Below, piece after piece: positions 17,587-26,747 of a stretch of DNA of 64,000 nucleotides. Below the pieces are notes generated by a model. It made no database searches. It saw nothing but the letters and a program-made list of their open reading frames with translations, and was not told the DNA's origin. Source of the DNA: Anaerolineales bacterium. GTDB taxonomy: Bacteria; Chloroflexota; Anaerolineae; Anaerolineales; Villigracilaceae. Position 1 is the first letter of the stretch; each line of letters opens with the position of its first letter. Where the stretch lies: positions 1 to 64,000 of the forward strand of contig JAUQXA010000072.1 in assembly GCA_030834895.1 (NCBI GenBank), in the 5' to 3' direction. The position numbers and the translations under genes were made by a program.

Positions 17587-18090
17587 ATGCACGAACCGGT
17601 GCTTGTACTCAACGCGAACTTTGAGCCGATTCACGTCTGCTCAACACGTCGGGCAATAGGCTTGATTCTCGATGGAAAAGCCAACCTGATCTTGAACGGT
17701 CGCGGATACATTCACACCATATCACAGACGCTTCCGCGCCCGTCCGTCATTCGGCTGGAGATCCAGATTCATCGTCCACGCCCGCACGTCAAATTAACGC
17801 GCCGCGAAATATTCAGGCGGGATAATTATACCTGTCAGTATTGCGGCAGGCGCGACATCCCGCTGACGGTGGACCACGTCATCCCGCGCCACATGGGCGG
17901 ACAGCACAACTGGACAAACCTGGTGGCAGCCTGCTCATCGTGCAACCACCGCAAGGGCGGACGCAGGGTGGAGGAAGTCCACATGCATCTGGCGCACATC
18001 CCCAAGGAGCCGCCTGCCAACGCCTCTTATATTTTTGGGCGGCATCTCTCGGACAACGGTGAGTGGGAGCCATATATTTTGGGTTGGTAA
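17587..18090 (+). CDS. HNH endonuclease family protein
   Basis: This 167-residue protein has an HNH domain at about residues 75-125: CQYCGRRDIPLTVDH, then WTNLVAACSSCNHRKGGR. These give the two CxxC zinc pairs, the catalytic DH and the Asn of the HNH motif. The N-terminal region (HEPVLVLNANFEPIHVCST) is typical of the stand-alone bacterial HNH family found in cyanobacteria, Chloroflexi and actinobacteria, whose role is not established. The start at 17587 is chosen because the family begins at this point. A TATAAT lies about 20 bases upstream. There is no sign that it is an intron-borne homing enzyme. Confidence 0.88.
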   Translation: MHEPVLVLNANFEPIHVCSTRRAIGLILDGKANLILNGRGYIHTISQTLPRPSVIRLEIQIHRPRPHVKLTRREIFRRDNYTCQYCGRRDIPLTVDHVIPRHMGGQHNWTNLVAACSSCNHRKGGRRVEEVHMHLAHIPKEPPANASYIFGRHLSDNGEWEPYILGW

Positions 18091-18100
18091 GAACACAGTT

Positions 18101-18125
18101 AGGGACACGGCGACGCCGTGTCCCT
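18101..18125. repeat. Perfect odd-centred palindrome
   Basis: Two 12-base arms, AGGGACACGGCG and its exact complement, flank a single central A. No T-run follows, so it is more likely a dispersed palindromic repeat than a terminator. The same design (perfect arms, one central base) recurs at 23424, 52465 and 59728. Confidence 0.8.
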
Positions 18126-18142
18126 GCATTTTAGGAGAAGAC

Positions 18143-18529
18143 ATGGAAAACAAAAAGCCTTTTACCACGATTAATGAATATATCGCCGCTTTTCCCGCTG
18201 AGACGCGGAAACTGCTGGAGGAAATGCGGGCGGAAATCAAAAAAGCAGCTCCCGACGCTGAGGAAAAAATCAGTTATCAAATGCCCACTTTCTTTTTGAA
18301 AGGTAACCTGGTTCATTTTGCGGCGCACCAGAATCACATTGGTTTTTACCCAACCCCAAGCGCAATTCAGGCGTTCGAGAGCGAGTTATCGAAGTACGAA
18401 AGTTCCAAGGGCGCGGTGCAATTTCCGATGGATAAGCCACTGCCGCTGAAATTGATCGCCAAAATCATCAAGTTCAGGGTGGCGGAAAACCTGAAAAAAG
18501 CGGAAGCAAAATCGGGTAGGAAAAAATAA
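18143..18529 (+). CDS. DUF1801 (YdhG-like) family protein
   Basis: This 128-residue protein matches the DUF1801 pattern: TINEYIAAFPAETRKLLEEM, then APDAEEKISYQMPTFF, then HIGFYPTPSAI and a C-terminal lysine-rich helix. The fold is related to the frataxin-like/YdhG group, with no firm function. The ATG at 18143 follows AGGAGAAG, and a longer frame reaching back to 18035 would overlap the HNH gene and the palindrome. It is followed by an intrinsic terminator. Confidence 0.88.
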   Translation: MENKKPFTTINEYIAAFPAETRKLLEEMRAEIKKAAPDAEEKISYQMPTFFLKGNLVHFAAHQNHIGFYPTPSAIQAFESELSKYESSKGAVQFPMDKPLPLKLIAKIIKFRVAENLKKAEAKSGRKK

Positions 18530-18547
18530 TGCAATGAACTACAGGAG

Positions 18548-18573
18548 ATTCCCTCTCAACAGAGGGAATTTTT
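18548..18573 (+). terminator. Intrinsic terminator after the DUF1801 gene
   Basis: The stem ATTCCCTCT/AGAGGGAAT with loop CAAC leads into a TTTTTATT tract. The convergent metallo-hydrolase gene ends inside this hairpin, so its last residues (NSLC) are encoded by the stem. Confidence 0.85.
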
Positions 18574-19341
18574 ATTCTCGGGACTGCCAAATTCCAACAC
18601 CATGAAATCCTTTGCCAGCGCCACATCTCCCTGGAATGCGGTGCGCGCCTCGGCAACGAGGTCGCCGTTTGCATATTTCCCCGTCGGGTAATGGATAAGG
18701 ATCAGCCTGCCGACCTCGGCTTTTCTGGCAACCTCGGCCGCCTGCCTCGCCGAGGAATGTCCCATACCCTCGCCTGTGGCCTCATGGATTAACACATCCA
18801 CCCCTTCGCTCAAGCGAATGACTTCGTCACATGGCTCCGTGTCACAGGAATAGGCAATGCTCTGTTGCGCCTGCTTGAACTGAATCCGCAGTCCGATATT
18901 TGGAATCATGTGATGAACGGGTGAGGCATGAATAATGAAATCGGGACAATCCAGCACAGGCGACATTTCACGGGTCGGGATGCGGTAAAAAACAACGGGG
19001 AAGAAATCAGGCCACTCCGACCAACTGTACAGCCCCATCATTGTTTCGATGCGGTCAAGGGTGTAATGCAGCCCATAAATGTTGAGCGGACGCTGGCGTC
19101 CCATCAGCCACATGTCCATCAGCAAAAGCGGAATGCCCGAAACATGGTCGGGATGGAAATGGGTGACGATGATGTCGGTCAGGTCGTTGAAATCCAACCC
19201 TGCCTGCTCCAGCCGCAAAATGGGGTTGCTGACCGAATCGACCAGCAGCATGCACTCCTCCCCCACAATAACCATGTGCGTGTTCTCGTTATCCCTTGTG
19301 GGGATGGCGTTCGATGAACCGAGAATGATTACCTTTGGCAT
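18556..19341 (-). CDS. Metallo-beta-lactamase-fold hydrolase (RNase Z/phosphodiesterase-like)
   Basis: This 261-residue protein has the zinc motif THFHPDHVSG near residue 60 plus downstream ligand-type residues: HH in SPVHHM, the aspartate in SCDTEP, HEATGEGMGH and a late histidine in LILIHYP. This order fits the RNase Z/arylsulfatase-like branch rather than true beta-lactamases. Without the tRNA-binding exosite being recognised, it could be RNase Z-like or a cyclic-nucleotide phosphodiesterase-like enzyme. It stands about 80 bases downstream of the ABC permease gene. Its C-terminus falls in the terminator hairpin of the convergent gene. Confidence 0.88.
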   Translation of the reverse strand: MPKVIILGSSNAIPTRDNENTHMVIVGEECMLLVDSVSNPILRLEQAGLDFNDLTDIIVTHFHPDHVSGIPLLLMDMWLMGRQRPLNIYGLHYTLDRIETMMGLYSWSEWPDFFPVVFYRIPTREMSPVLDCPDFIIHASPVHHMIPNIGLRIQFKQAQQSIAYSCDTEPCDEVIRLSEGVDVLIHEATGEGMGHSSARQAAEVARKAEVGRLILIHYPTGKYANGDLVAEARTAFQGDVALAKDFMVLEFGSPENKNSLC

Positions 19342-19420
19342 AATTTACCTTAGCATAACTTTCGGCTTGAAATAATCCCATATCGGTCTTACCCGAACCC
19401 TAGGTTTCACTTTGCGGCTT

Positions 19421-20857
19421 TTATTTTGTCATTACATCGAGCAGGAGTCCAGGCGTGATATAGGCTTCGATGACGGCAGCGACAGCCAACAGGGGAACGA
19501 CTACGCCAATGAAAATCTTCGCCCAATCGGCAAACAGTTCAATCAACACCTCGCCCATTGACTTGCCCGTCTGCGGAGTGACAATAGCCGCGCCCATGTA
19601 AAGTGCAACGGCGCTGCCAATCATCAAGGCTGGGATTTCAAAGATGCCATGCGGCACAACACCCGCAATAAAGATCGGCAGGGGACTCATACCCAGCAAT
19701 TCGAACAAGGCATACAACCCGCCAATGATGCCAACGTTCAACATGTAAAGCAAAATACCCAGCACGCCAAACGAAAATAAACCCGCGAAAAAGATGGCGG
19801 CCACCGCGCGAGTATTGTTCATGAACAAAAAGGGCGCGCTGAGGCTTCCTTCCAAGTTCGTCAAATCTGGCAACTGACTGATGCTCGATTCGATTCTATG
19901 CAGCCGATCAGGAGTTGCAGTGTGAATTACATCCGCCACATTGACCATGACCAAATCATAGCCCATCCAAACGCTCACAATGGCGACCAGGGTCACTGCC
20001 AGAAGAGCAGGGGCAATCCGCCGCATGGCGCCACCCCAAACACTTCCATACCATTCCCAAAATGATTCGGCCCCACCGATGAAATTTCTCCAAAAGGTGC
20101 GCCAGATCCAACTCAGGTTGATGACATCGATTTCACGTCCCAACAGGTATTCGCGTTGAAAGTGGGCAATCCCCACGCGGATCAACAGCAGGGAGATGAT
20201 CATCACGCCCGCAATCGCCAGCCAGAGGACGCGTTCGTTTCCCCAAAAAAGCATCACCGCCTCGCCCTGCATCAAGATGGCAACAGGGATGACGATAAAG
20301 GATGCAAGCAGGTTCGCGGCTTTAACCGAAGTCGATTGCACCGAGATCACAATCGCCGCGCTAACCATCAAAGTGGCATGGGCCGTGGTAAGCAGAATCA
20401 ACTGAACCATCACCATCGGAGACGGCATGTTTAAATTCTGCCGCGCAACCAAAACCAGATACAAAATAATGGACAGGTAGCTGGCAACCAGCGGAGTCGC
20501 CACACCCACCAGCAATTTGCCAAAATATAGCTGCCAGTCATCAAGGGGCGCGCTCAGGATTGGCTCGATGGTGCCGCGTTCCTTTTCACCCACAAATGAC
20601 TCCAGAGCAACCACCAGTGAAATCGTGATCGGGAAGAAACCGATGATCATGATCGAGAATGGAACGAACCGGTCAAGGATGAGATTGGCATCGTATTGAT
20701 TCAAAAACTCCACCGTTTGTTTGGCAAACTCATTCATCAGGAACGGAAAACAAATCAGGAGAATAAGCATCGGCGTCAACACACGCCAATCACGGAATTG
20801 GTCTTTGAGTTCGCGTCCCGCCACAAGCCAGACGAGTCTCAACTTATTAGTGAACAT
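19421..20857 (-). CDS. ABC-2 type permease fused to a SpoIIM-like domain
   Basis: This multi-pass membrane protein (478 residues) has two parts. Residues 1 to about 260 look like an ABC-2 exporter permease of the NatB type (LVAGRELKDQFRDWRVLTPM, then SFVGEKERGTIEPILSAPL). From about 275 to the end it matches the SpoIIM/DUF95 family, with FMNNTRAVAAIFFAGLFSFG and the diagnostic PHGIFEIPAL. The start at 20857 is preferred over 20875 because GGGGAG precedes it. It overlaps the ATPase gene by 11 bases, so the two are translationally coupled and should form one transporter. Substrate unknown. In most genomes SpoIIM-like proteins are separate. Confidence 0.88.
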   Translation of the reverse strand: MFTNKLRLVWLVAGRELKDQFRDWRVLTPMLILLICFPFLMNEFAKQTVEFLNQYDANLILDRFVPFSIMIIGFFPITISLVVALESFVGEKERGTIEPILSAPLDDWQLYFGKLLVGVATPLVASYLSIILYLVLVARQNLNMPSPMVMVQLILLTTAHATLMVSAAIVISVQSTSVKAANLLASFIVIPVAILMQGEAVMLFWGNERVLWLAIAGVMIISLLLIRVGIAHFQREYLLGREIDVINLSWIWRTFWRNFIGGAESFWEWYGSVWGGAMRRIAPALLAVTLVAIVSVWMGYDLVMVNVADVIHTATPDRLHRIESSISQLPDLTNLEGSLSAPFLFMNNTRAVAAIFFAGLFSFGVLGILLYMLNVGIIGGLYALFELLGMSPLPIFIAGVVPHGIFEIPALMIGSAVALYMGAAIVTPQTGKSMGEVLIELFADWAKIFIGVVVPLLAVAAVIEAYITPGLLLDVMTK

Positions 20858-21776
20858 TTTCGCTCCCCTTTGCATCCGCCATTACTTTCAGATAAACCTG
20901 TTCCAGCGAGCGCGGCTCCTCCTGGAATGCCATGACTGGCGCGGCCGACAGACTTTTGATAATCTGCGGGTTGGACTCCTGCGGATTCTCCACGCGGACC
21001 TTCAAACTGGTCGCCGTCCGAGAGAGCAACTCCACGTCCTGGGGCAATTCCACCCTGCTGGAATCCCATTCGCCGCTGAATTTGATCTCATATTCGGGAG
21101 CGCCAAGCACGGACCGTTTCAATTCATCGAGCGTGCCTTGAATCAAAATCCGTCCGCGGTAGATGATGGCGATTTGGTCAGCCAGTGCTTCAACTTCAGT
21201 CAGGTTGTGGGAACAGATGACAATTGTCCGCTGGGATGATTTCAGACGGGCGATTTCATCGCGCACCAGCCGTGCGGATTCGGGGTCCATGGCGGAGGTT
21301 GGCTCATCCAGCAAGAGAACGCCAGGGTCGTGCATCATGGCGCGGGCGAGAGCCAGTTTCTGGCGCATCCCTTTCGAGTATTCGCCGATCCTGCGCTTCG
21401 ATGCTTCGGTCAAACCGAAGTATTCCAACAGTTGACCACTGCGTGATTTGCGTGCCGACGGGGAAAGGCTGTACACCTGCCCAAAGAAATCAAGGTATTC
21501 GACGGCGGTCATACGCATGTACAAGCCATGCTGTTCGGTCAATACCCCAACCGAAGAACGGACATCATGTCCGTTTTTGACCACGTCATAACCGGCCACT
21601 CTTGCCCAGCCGCGAGTTGGATTGAGCAGGGCAGTCAACATGCGGACGGTGGTGGTCTTGCCTGCGCCGTTTTGTCCGAGAATCGCCAGGATGTGACCCG
21701 CGTCCACTGAAAGAGTCACGCCATCGACGGCCAGGAAATCATTAAATTTTTTGGTTAGCTCATGAGTTTCTATCAC
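20847..21776 (-). CDS. ABC transporter ATP-binding protein
   Basis: This 309-residue ATPase has Walker A GQNGAGKTTT, the Q-loop in GVLTEQHGLY, signature YSKGMRQKL (ending in KL rather than RV), Walker B VLLLDEPTSAMD and the H-loop histidine in ICSHNLTEVE. A C-terminal DUF4162-like extension (about residues 220-309) is typical of NatA/CcmA-type exporter ATPases. It overlaps the downstream permease-SpoIIM gene and together they form an ABC-2 exporter. Lgt lies 178 bases upstream. Confidence 0.95.
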   Translation of the reverse strand: MIETHELTKKFNDFLAVDGVTLSVDAGHILAILGQNGAGKTTTVRMLTALLNPTRGWARVAGYDVVKNGHDVRSSVGVLTEQHGLYMRMTAVEYLDFFGQVYSLSPSARKSRSGQLLEYFGLTEASKRRIGEYSKGMRQKLALARAMMHDPGVLLLDEPTSAMDPESARLVRDEIARLKSSQRTIVICSHNLTEVEALADQIAIIYRGRILIQGTLDELKRSVLGAPEYEIKFSGEWDSSRVELPQDVELLSRTATSLKVRVENPQESNPQIIKSLSAAPVMAFQEEPRSLEQVYLKVMADAKGSENVH

Positions 21777-21912
21777 GGGAATTCCTTGCTTTGCAAAATG
21801 GAAGAAGACGGGATTATTGTATTCCCGCCCATGGAGTATTTCTCTTCACAGAGACCTTACAGTTTCTGGACGGCGCGACGAAGCAAAACCATACCAAAGA
21901 AACTCTGGAATC

Positions 21913-21966
21913 GGACAGCTTGCTGTCCATTTCACCAATTTGCTGTCCATTCCATCAGCAAGCTGA
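21913..21966. repeat. Short palindromes at the lgt 3' end
   Basis: GGACAGC-TT-GCTGTCC (21913-21928) is followed by a second TTGCTGTCCAT and then ATCAGC-AA-GCTGAT, which crosses the lgt stop. The word ATCAGCAAGCTGAT with GGACAG recurs near 29357-29382, upstream of the GNAT gene. The rest of the 21777-21954 spacer shows no gene. Confidence 0.6.
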
Positions 21967-22755
21967 TTGAGTCCAGAATCGCCGCCTTGCAAGTTCAATT
22001 CCAACGACGAGAAACACGAGTGCAAAAAACACCTGATTGACGTTGACGCCGTTGACCAGCGAAACATCGAGACGCAGGAATTCGAGCAGGAAACGGACAA
22101 AGGAGTAAGAACCAAGATAGACGAGGAACAGGTCGCCGGATTTAAGGGCCCCGACCAGGCGACGGGAAAGCCAGAGCAGAAATATCATATTCATCAGACT
22201 CAACAACGATTCGTAGGCAAACAACGGTTGGAAAAAATTCACTACTTCGAATCCGTTCAAGCGGTGGACGGGGTCAATGAACATCTTCAAGGGGAATGTG
22301 GTCGGCAAGCCGTACAATTCCTGGTTGAAGTAATTTCCGAGCCGCCCGATGGCTTGAGCAAGGGCAAGTCCGGGAGCAAGGACATCGGTCAACTCCCAAA
22401 ATGGATATTCATTTTTACGGGCGAAATACAGCAAGGCAAGTGTCCCGCCAAACCATGCGCCGGGAATGCCAAAACCACCCGTCCAGAATGAGACAAAGTC
22501 AACCGGGTGGGACAAATAATATGAGGTGGTCAATCCCAATTGAATGGAGGAAATCGACGGGGTGAGAACATGCCAGAGGCGCGCGCCCAAAGTCCCCCAA
22601 ATCGTCACAGGCAGAAAAAGGTCGTAGATGATCTCAGGGTCGTAATCGCGGCGTTTCGCTTCGCGGGCGGCAAGCAGGGCTCCCATTGCAATGCCGAGCG
22701 CAATCAGCAGTCCGTTCCAGCGGATAAGCAGGGGACCGAGAGAAATGCCTTCCAT
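21955..22755 (-). CDS. lgt: Prolipoprotein diacylglyceryl transferase
   Basis: Lgt (266 residues, about 7 membrane helices) moves diacylglycerol from phosphatidylglycerol to the lipobox cysteine of pre-lipoproteins. The Lgt signature GRLGNYFNQELYG is present, preceded by the GGxxxxGAWFGG-type loop (WTGGFGIPGAWFGG). It starts 3 bases after the stop of a CDP-alcohol phosphatidyltransferase gene, which may make its lipid donor. The last codons (Ser-Ala-Cys-stop) fall within a palindromic repeat, so the C-terminus is probably not ancestral. Lipoprotein substrates are encoded at 15927 and 52519. Confidence 0.95.
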   Translation of the reverse strand: MEGISLGPLLIRWNGLLIALGIAMGALLAAREAKRRDYDPEIIYDLFLPVTIWGTLGARLWHVLTPSISSIQLGLTTSYYLSHPVDFVSFWTGGFGIPGAWFGGTLALLYFARKNEYPFWELTDVLAPGLALAQAIGRLGNYFNQELYGLPTTFPLKMFIDPVHRLNGFEVVNFFQPLFAYESLLSLMNMIFLLWLSRRLVGALKSGDLFLVYLGSYSFVRFLLEFLRLDVSLVNGVNVNQVFFALVFLVVGIELARRRFWTQSAC

Positions 22756-22758
22756 CGT

Positions 22759-23394
22759 CTACTGTACGTACTCTTTTTTGGCTTCGCGGACTTTTCTCAT
22801 GCGTTCATGTCCCTGCACGCGGACGTGAAAGATACGCTGCAAGGCCGTGAAGTTTCCAAGCACGGCAATAATAATAACGGCCAACAATGGCTGGTTGAAA
22901 AGCAGAAGCGGAATCAAAACTATGTACCGTTCCACACGGGAGAGGAGTCCCACCTTGGCAGTGAAGTTCAGACCCTCGGCACGGGCCTTGACATATGAGA
23001 CCAGCACCGAGCCGGCGGCGGCGGCAAATGTCATCATTGCACCGAGCATATCTCCATGGGTGAGAAAATAATACAAGAGTCCGCCAAAGGTGATGAACTC
23101 GGCATAGCGGTCGCTGACCGAATCAACGAACGCGCCGAAGTCACTTGGCTCACCGCGCAGGCGCGCCATGGTGCCATCGAACACATCAATGATCACAAAC
23201 AGAAACAGGACAATTGCGCCGAGAGTCATGTTTCCCTGCGAGAGAATGTACGCGGCGACGGTTGTGCCGGCCAGCCCCAGCAGGGTGATGGCATTGGGCG
23301 TCAGTCCCGTACCATTCAGAAATGTGGCGATGGGGTCAATGATCCACTTGAAAATAATTCTTAGTCTATCGCTGAAAGTTGGTTTTGGATTCAT
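22759..23394 (-). CDS. CDP-alcohol phosphatidyltransferase (PgsA-like)
   Basis: This 211-residue integral membrane enzyme has the complete CDP-alcohol motif D-x2-DG-x2-AR-x8-G-x3-D-x3-D, visible as DVFDGTMARLRGEPSDFGAF followed by VDSVSD. The alcohol acceptor cannot be read from sequence: glycerol-3-phosphate (PgsA) or inositol phosphate are both possible. It is placed 3 bases ahead of lgt, which consumes phosphatidylglycerol, so a PgsA-type role is a reasonable inference. Five or six membrane helices are visible. Confidence 0.9.
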   Translation of the reverse strand: MNPKPTFSDRLRIIFKWIIDPIATFLNGTGLTPNAITLLGLAGTTVAAYILSQGNMTLGAIVLFLFVIIDVFDGTMARLRGEPSDFGAFVDSVSDRYAEFITFGGLLYYFLTHGDMLGAMMTFAAAAGSVLVSYVKARAEGLNFTAKVGLLSRVERYIVLIPLLLFNQPLLAVIIIAVLGNFTALQRIFHVRVQGHERMRKVREAKKEYVQ

Positions 23395-23423
23395 GGGCGG
23401 TTTATACCATCCTTCTACAATAT

Positions 23424-23450
23424 GCAGGTCACGTTTGAAACGTGACCTGC
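23424..23450. repeat. Perfect odd-centred palindrome
   Basis: The 13-base arms GCAGGTCACGTTT and exact complement flank one central G. It lies between ftsK and the phosphatidyltransferase gene, with no T-run on either strand. It belongs to the same structural class as the palindromes at 18101, 52465 and 59728. Confidence 0.8.
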
Positions 23451-23481
23451 CCCGGCTCCTGACAAAGACTGGAGCATCAAT

Positions 23482-25665
23482 TTATTCTTCGCTCTTTTCC
23501 TCATCCTGTTCTTCTTCGCTGACGAGGACTTCGCGCTCCTTGCCGCCACCCTGTGACGGGCCAACGACACCCATCTCCTCGAGTTGGTCAAGCAATCTTG
23601 CAGCGCGCGGATACCCGATCCGCAGACGGCGCTGGAGCAATGAAGCCGAGGCACGCTGGCTGCTGCGGACAATGGATACGGCTTGTTCCACCAATCCTTC
23701 ATCTTCATCACCATCGGCGGATTCCTGCAAGAGTTTTTCCCAGGGCGGAGTATCTTCCACTTTGATCTCGCTCTTCTGCCAATGAGCAATGATACGCTCG
23801 ATTTCCATGTCGGTGACCATCACACCCTGCGCGCGGACAGGGTTGCCCACTTCGGGATTGAGGAAGAGCATGTCGCCACGCCCAAGCAGGGATTCCGCAC
23901 CGGTGTAATCCAAAATCACACGGCTGTCGATGCTGGATGCAACTGCAAACGCCAGACGTGCCGGGAAGTTGGCTTTGATTAGACCCGTCACCACATCGGT
24001 AGAAGGACGTTGGGTAGCTACGATAAGATGAATACCTGTGGCACGGGCCATTTGCGCCAGGCGAACAAGGTTGTGCTCAGTCACATCCGGCGCGGACATC
24101 ATCAGGTCGGCAAGTTCATCGATCATAACGACGATACGCGGCAGTGCCTTGCCGTCCGCTTTGCGGGTCACCTTGCGGTTGTACGATTCCAAGTCACGGG
24201 CATGCAATGACTCAAGCAGGCGATAGCGATGCTCCATTTCGAGCACCACCCAACGTAACACGCCGAGGATGCGTTCGATGTTTGTCTCTACCTTGCCGTA
24301 GAGATGCGTCAAGCCATTGAAGCGGATGAGTTCCACCATCTTGGAGTCAATCATCACCATCCGCAGGTCTTCGGGAGTATTGTTCATGGCAAGGCAGACC
24401 GCAATGGCCGTGATGCAAACCGATTTGCCCGAGCCGGTGGAACCGGCAATCAACAGGTGCGGCATCCGCGCCAAATCCGCAATCAACGGATGACCTGAAA
24501 CGTCACGTCCGAGGGCAATGGTCAAAGGTGCGCCCACTTTATGAAAGGCTTCCGACTCGAGCAGGGTTTTCAAGCGGACAACGGAACTATGCGTGTTTGG
24601 CACTTCGATGCCCACATAGGGTTTGCCCGGCACAGGCGCTTCGATGCGCAGGCGCTGAGCGGAAAGGGCCAACGCAATATCTTTTTCGAGTGAGGCAATC
24701 TGCGCCACACGAACTTTCATCTGCAAGGCATCCTCTTCATCCGAGCCGGGTTTCTTGATGAAGCCGGGCTGGACGGCAAACTGAGTCACGGAAGGTCCCA
24801 CACGATAACCGATGACGGTGGCAGGAATGCCAAAATCGGCAAGGGTCTTCATGATAAGCCCTGCCGTTTGGTTGATGGTGCGCTCGTCCGCGCGGGCAGC
24901 GGAATCAGCCAGCAGGATGGTCAGGGGCGGCAGGTCTTCGCCGCGAGGCAAAGGCTTGGCAGGTTTCTCTTCCTTCTTTGGCGTGGCTTTAAAGGAGGTA
25001 CGAAACTCGGGCGGGATTTGCGGAGCCTTCTTCTTTGAAGCAGCCGCTTTTTCAGGTTGGGATCGTTTTTCAACTGCGGCGGGAACGGAGTCCGGGTTTG
25101 GAGTCGCCACCACGGGTGGGGTTTCACCTGCAAAATGGAGGAGCCAGGTTTCGAGTTTCGCCCAAAACCCAAAGCCGGTGGACACCATCAACAGCCAGAA
25201 GAGAAAGATGACCAATGTGCCGAGGAATTCGCCCATGTAGCGCCAAGCCAGCATGACCATTCCCCACCCCAGGCGTCCGCCATACATACTGGCATCCGCC
25301 AAGATAAGGTCATTGCCGCTTGCAACAGAGAGCAGACCCAGCGTGAAGAGCGCGGCAAGTTCGAGGGTGATGATCCGCCCCCAGCGGATTTCCCCACTTC
25401 CGTGTCGCAGAAGAGCATATCCCAAATATGCGATCGCAAAGAGAATGATGTAACTTCCCCAGCCAAACCAAAGGGAAATGAATCCCGCAAAGGAAACAAT
25501 CAATGCGCCGTCGGTGAATTGCCAGATGGCAAGCAGGGAAATGAGCGCAAACGCAATTAACGCCACGCCGGTGATGTCGCGCAGGAATCGCCCAAAACGC
25601 AAATAGAAACGGGCGAGGTTTTCAAGCCCTTCAGGCGGCGGAACGGAAGGCTGGGATTCAGGCAT
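23482..25665 (-). CDS. ftsK: DNA translocase FtsK/SpoIIIE
   Basis: This 727-residue protein pumps DNA through the division septum. It has four or five N-terminal membrane helices (about residues 30-175), a Pro/Lys/Ala-rich linker (about 180-240), the alpha/beta motor with Walker A AGSTGSGKS (about 407-415) and Walker B IVVMIDELAD (about 511-520), and a C-terminal gamma winged-helix domain (LLQRRLRIGYPRAARLLDQL), which in other bacteria reads the KOPS/SRS polar sequences. The acidic tail ends EEQDEEKSEE. The linker is short, as in SpoIIIE. It begins 5 bases after the S1-domain gene. Confidence 0.96.
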   Translation of the reverse strand: MPESQPSVPPPEGLENLARFYLRFGRFLRDITGVALIAFALISLLAIWQFTDGALIVSFAGFISLWFGWGSYIILFAIAYLGYALLRHGSGEIRWGRIITLELAALFTLGLLSVASGNDLILADASMYGGRLGWGMVMLAWRYMGEFLGTLVIFLFWLLMVSTGFGFWAKLETWLLHFAGETPPVVATPNPDSVPAAVEKRSQPEKAAASKKKAPQIPPEFRTSFKATPKKEEKPAKPLPRGEDLPPLTILLADSAARADERTINQTAGLIMKTLADFGIPATVIGYRVGPSVTQFAVQPGFIKKPGSDEEDALQMKVRVAQIASLEKDIALALSAQRLRIEAPVPGKPYVGIEVPNTHSSVVRLKTLLESEAFHKVGAPLTIALGRDVSGHPLIADLARMPHLLIAGSTGSGKSVCITAIAVCLAMNNTPEDLRMVMIDSKMVELIRFNGLTHLYGKVETNIERILGVLRWVVLEMEHRYRLLESLHARDLESYNRKVTRKADGKALPRIVVMIDELADLMMSAPDVTEHNLVRLAQMARATGIHLIVATQRPSTDVVTGLIKANFPARLAFAVASSIDSRVILDYTGAESLLGRGDMLFLNPEVGNPVRAQGVMVTDMEIERIIAHWQKSEIKVEDTPPWEKLLQESADGDEDEGLVEQAVSIVRSSQRASASLLQRRLRIGYPRAARLLDQLEEMGVVGPSQGGGKEREVLVSEEEQDEEKSEE

Positions 25666-25670
25666 CGGGT

Positions 25671-26660
25671 TTACGCTTCGTGAAGCCTCATGCTAAGTCC
25701 CATGCGTTGGTGCGCGGAGTCGAGGTGTAATATCCGCACCTCCACAACCTGACCTTCGGAAAGGACTTCCTTCAAGGGTTTGCCGTCAGCCATCGGGATC
25801 TCGGAAGCATGGATCAGTCCTTCAACACCGGCATCCAACCTGGCGAAGGCGCCGAAGGAAAGCACGCTGGTGATGGTGGCGGTTTTGATGCATCCCTTTG
25901 GAAAATCAACGGCCGCACTCTGCCAGGGGTTTGGAAGCAGTCGTTTGAGACTCAAAGCCACACGGCAACGCTCCGGCGCAAGGTCGAGAACCTGCACGTC
26001 GATGACATTGCCCATCTTCACGATATGGCTCGGATGTGAAACACGTCCCCAGGACAGTTCGGAAATATGAATCAAACCTTCCACACCGCCGAGGTCGACA
26101 AAAACGCCGAAGTCGGTGATGTTGGTGACTGTGCCTTTCACATTCTGACCCGGACGCAGAGCGCTGAAAAGTTCTGCGCGTTTGCCCGGCTCCGACTGCG
26201 CGGCGCGTTCAGAGAAGACCACGCGTTCATCCTCCGGCACACATTCGATCACCTTCAGCGAAAGCGAACGCCCGACGTAGGAGGCAAGGTCAAGGTCGCG
26301 TTTGTCCGCCTTGTCGGAAATTCCCACAAGATGTGAGAATGGTACAAACCCATACAAACCATTGCCCTCCACCAAAAGCCCACCGCGGTTATGCCCGGTG
26401 ACGGAAAGGGAGATGATCTGATCGTGCATGTACATCTCCTTGACCTGCTCCCAGTTGGAGATGAGCTTCCCGCCATCGGCATCCTGAGATTCAGGCTTCT
26501 CTGCCACAGGTTTCGTTTCATGGCGAACTTCAGACTTGTTCCCCGCCGCGCGTGGCAAGGGATGCGGCGCATTGCGCCCCTCCTCTGCCAGCACCGACGC
26601 CCACCAGCCCTCGTCTATGACAGGCATCGGATTTTCATAATTGTTCTTTTGTCCAACCAT
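25671..26660 (-). CDS. S1 RNA-binding domain protein (S1-like, three S1 motifs)
   Basis: This 329-residue protein has a polar N-terminal region followed by three S1-type OB folds at about residues 78-152, 168-240 and 255-327. The second is canonical (VKGTVTNITDFGVFVDLGG, then VEGLIHISELSW). The first is divergent. It resembles the short bS1 proteins of Gram-positive bacteria or a stand-alone RNA-binding regulator. Whether it serves as the ribosomal S1 here cannot be told without searching for another S1 gene. The start follows AAGGAG. It heads the run that continues with ftsK, the phosphatidyltransferase and lgt. Confidence 0.85.
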   Translation of the reverse strand: MVGQKNNYENPMPVIDEGWWASVLAEEGRNAPHPLPRAAGNKSEVRHETKPVAEKPESQDADGGKLISNWEQVKEMYMHDQIISLSVTGHNRGGLLVEGNGLYGFVPFSHLVGISDKADKRDLDLASYVGRSLSLKVIECVPEDERVVFSERAAQSEPGKRAELFSALRPGQNVKGTVTNITDFGVFVDLGGVEGLIHISELSWGRVSHPSHIVKMGNVIDVQVLDLAPERCRVALSLKRLLPNPWQSAAVDFPKGCIKTATITSVLSFGAFARLDAGVEGLIHASEIPMADGKPLKEVLSEGQVVEVRILHLDSAHQRMGLSMRLHEA

Positions 26661-26747
26661 ATGGACTCCTTCCCATTCCTATAAATATGAGCGCTGGGTT
26701 TTTCTCAACTTGAGACGGGCGCTCGTAATGGATAAAACAACATCGCG

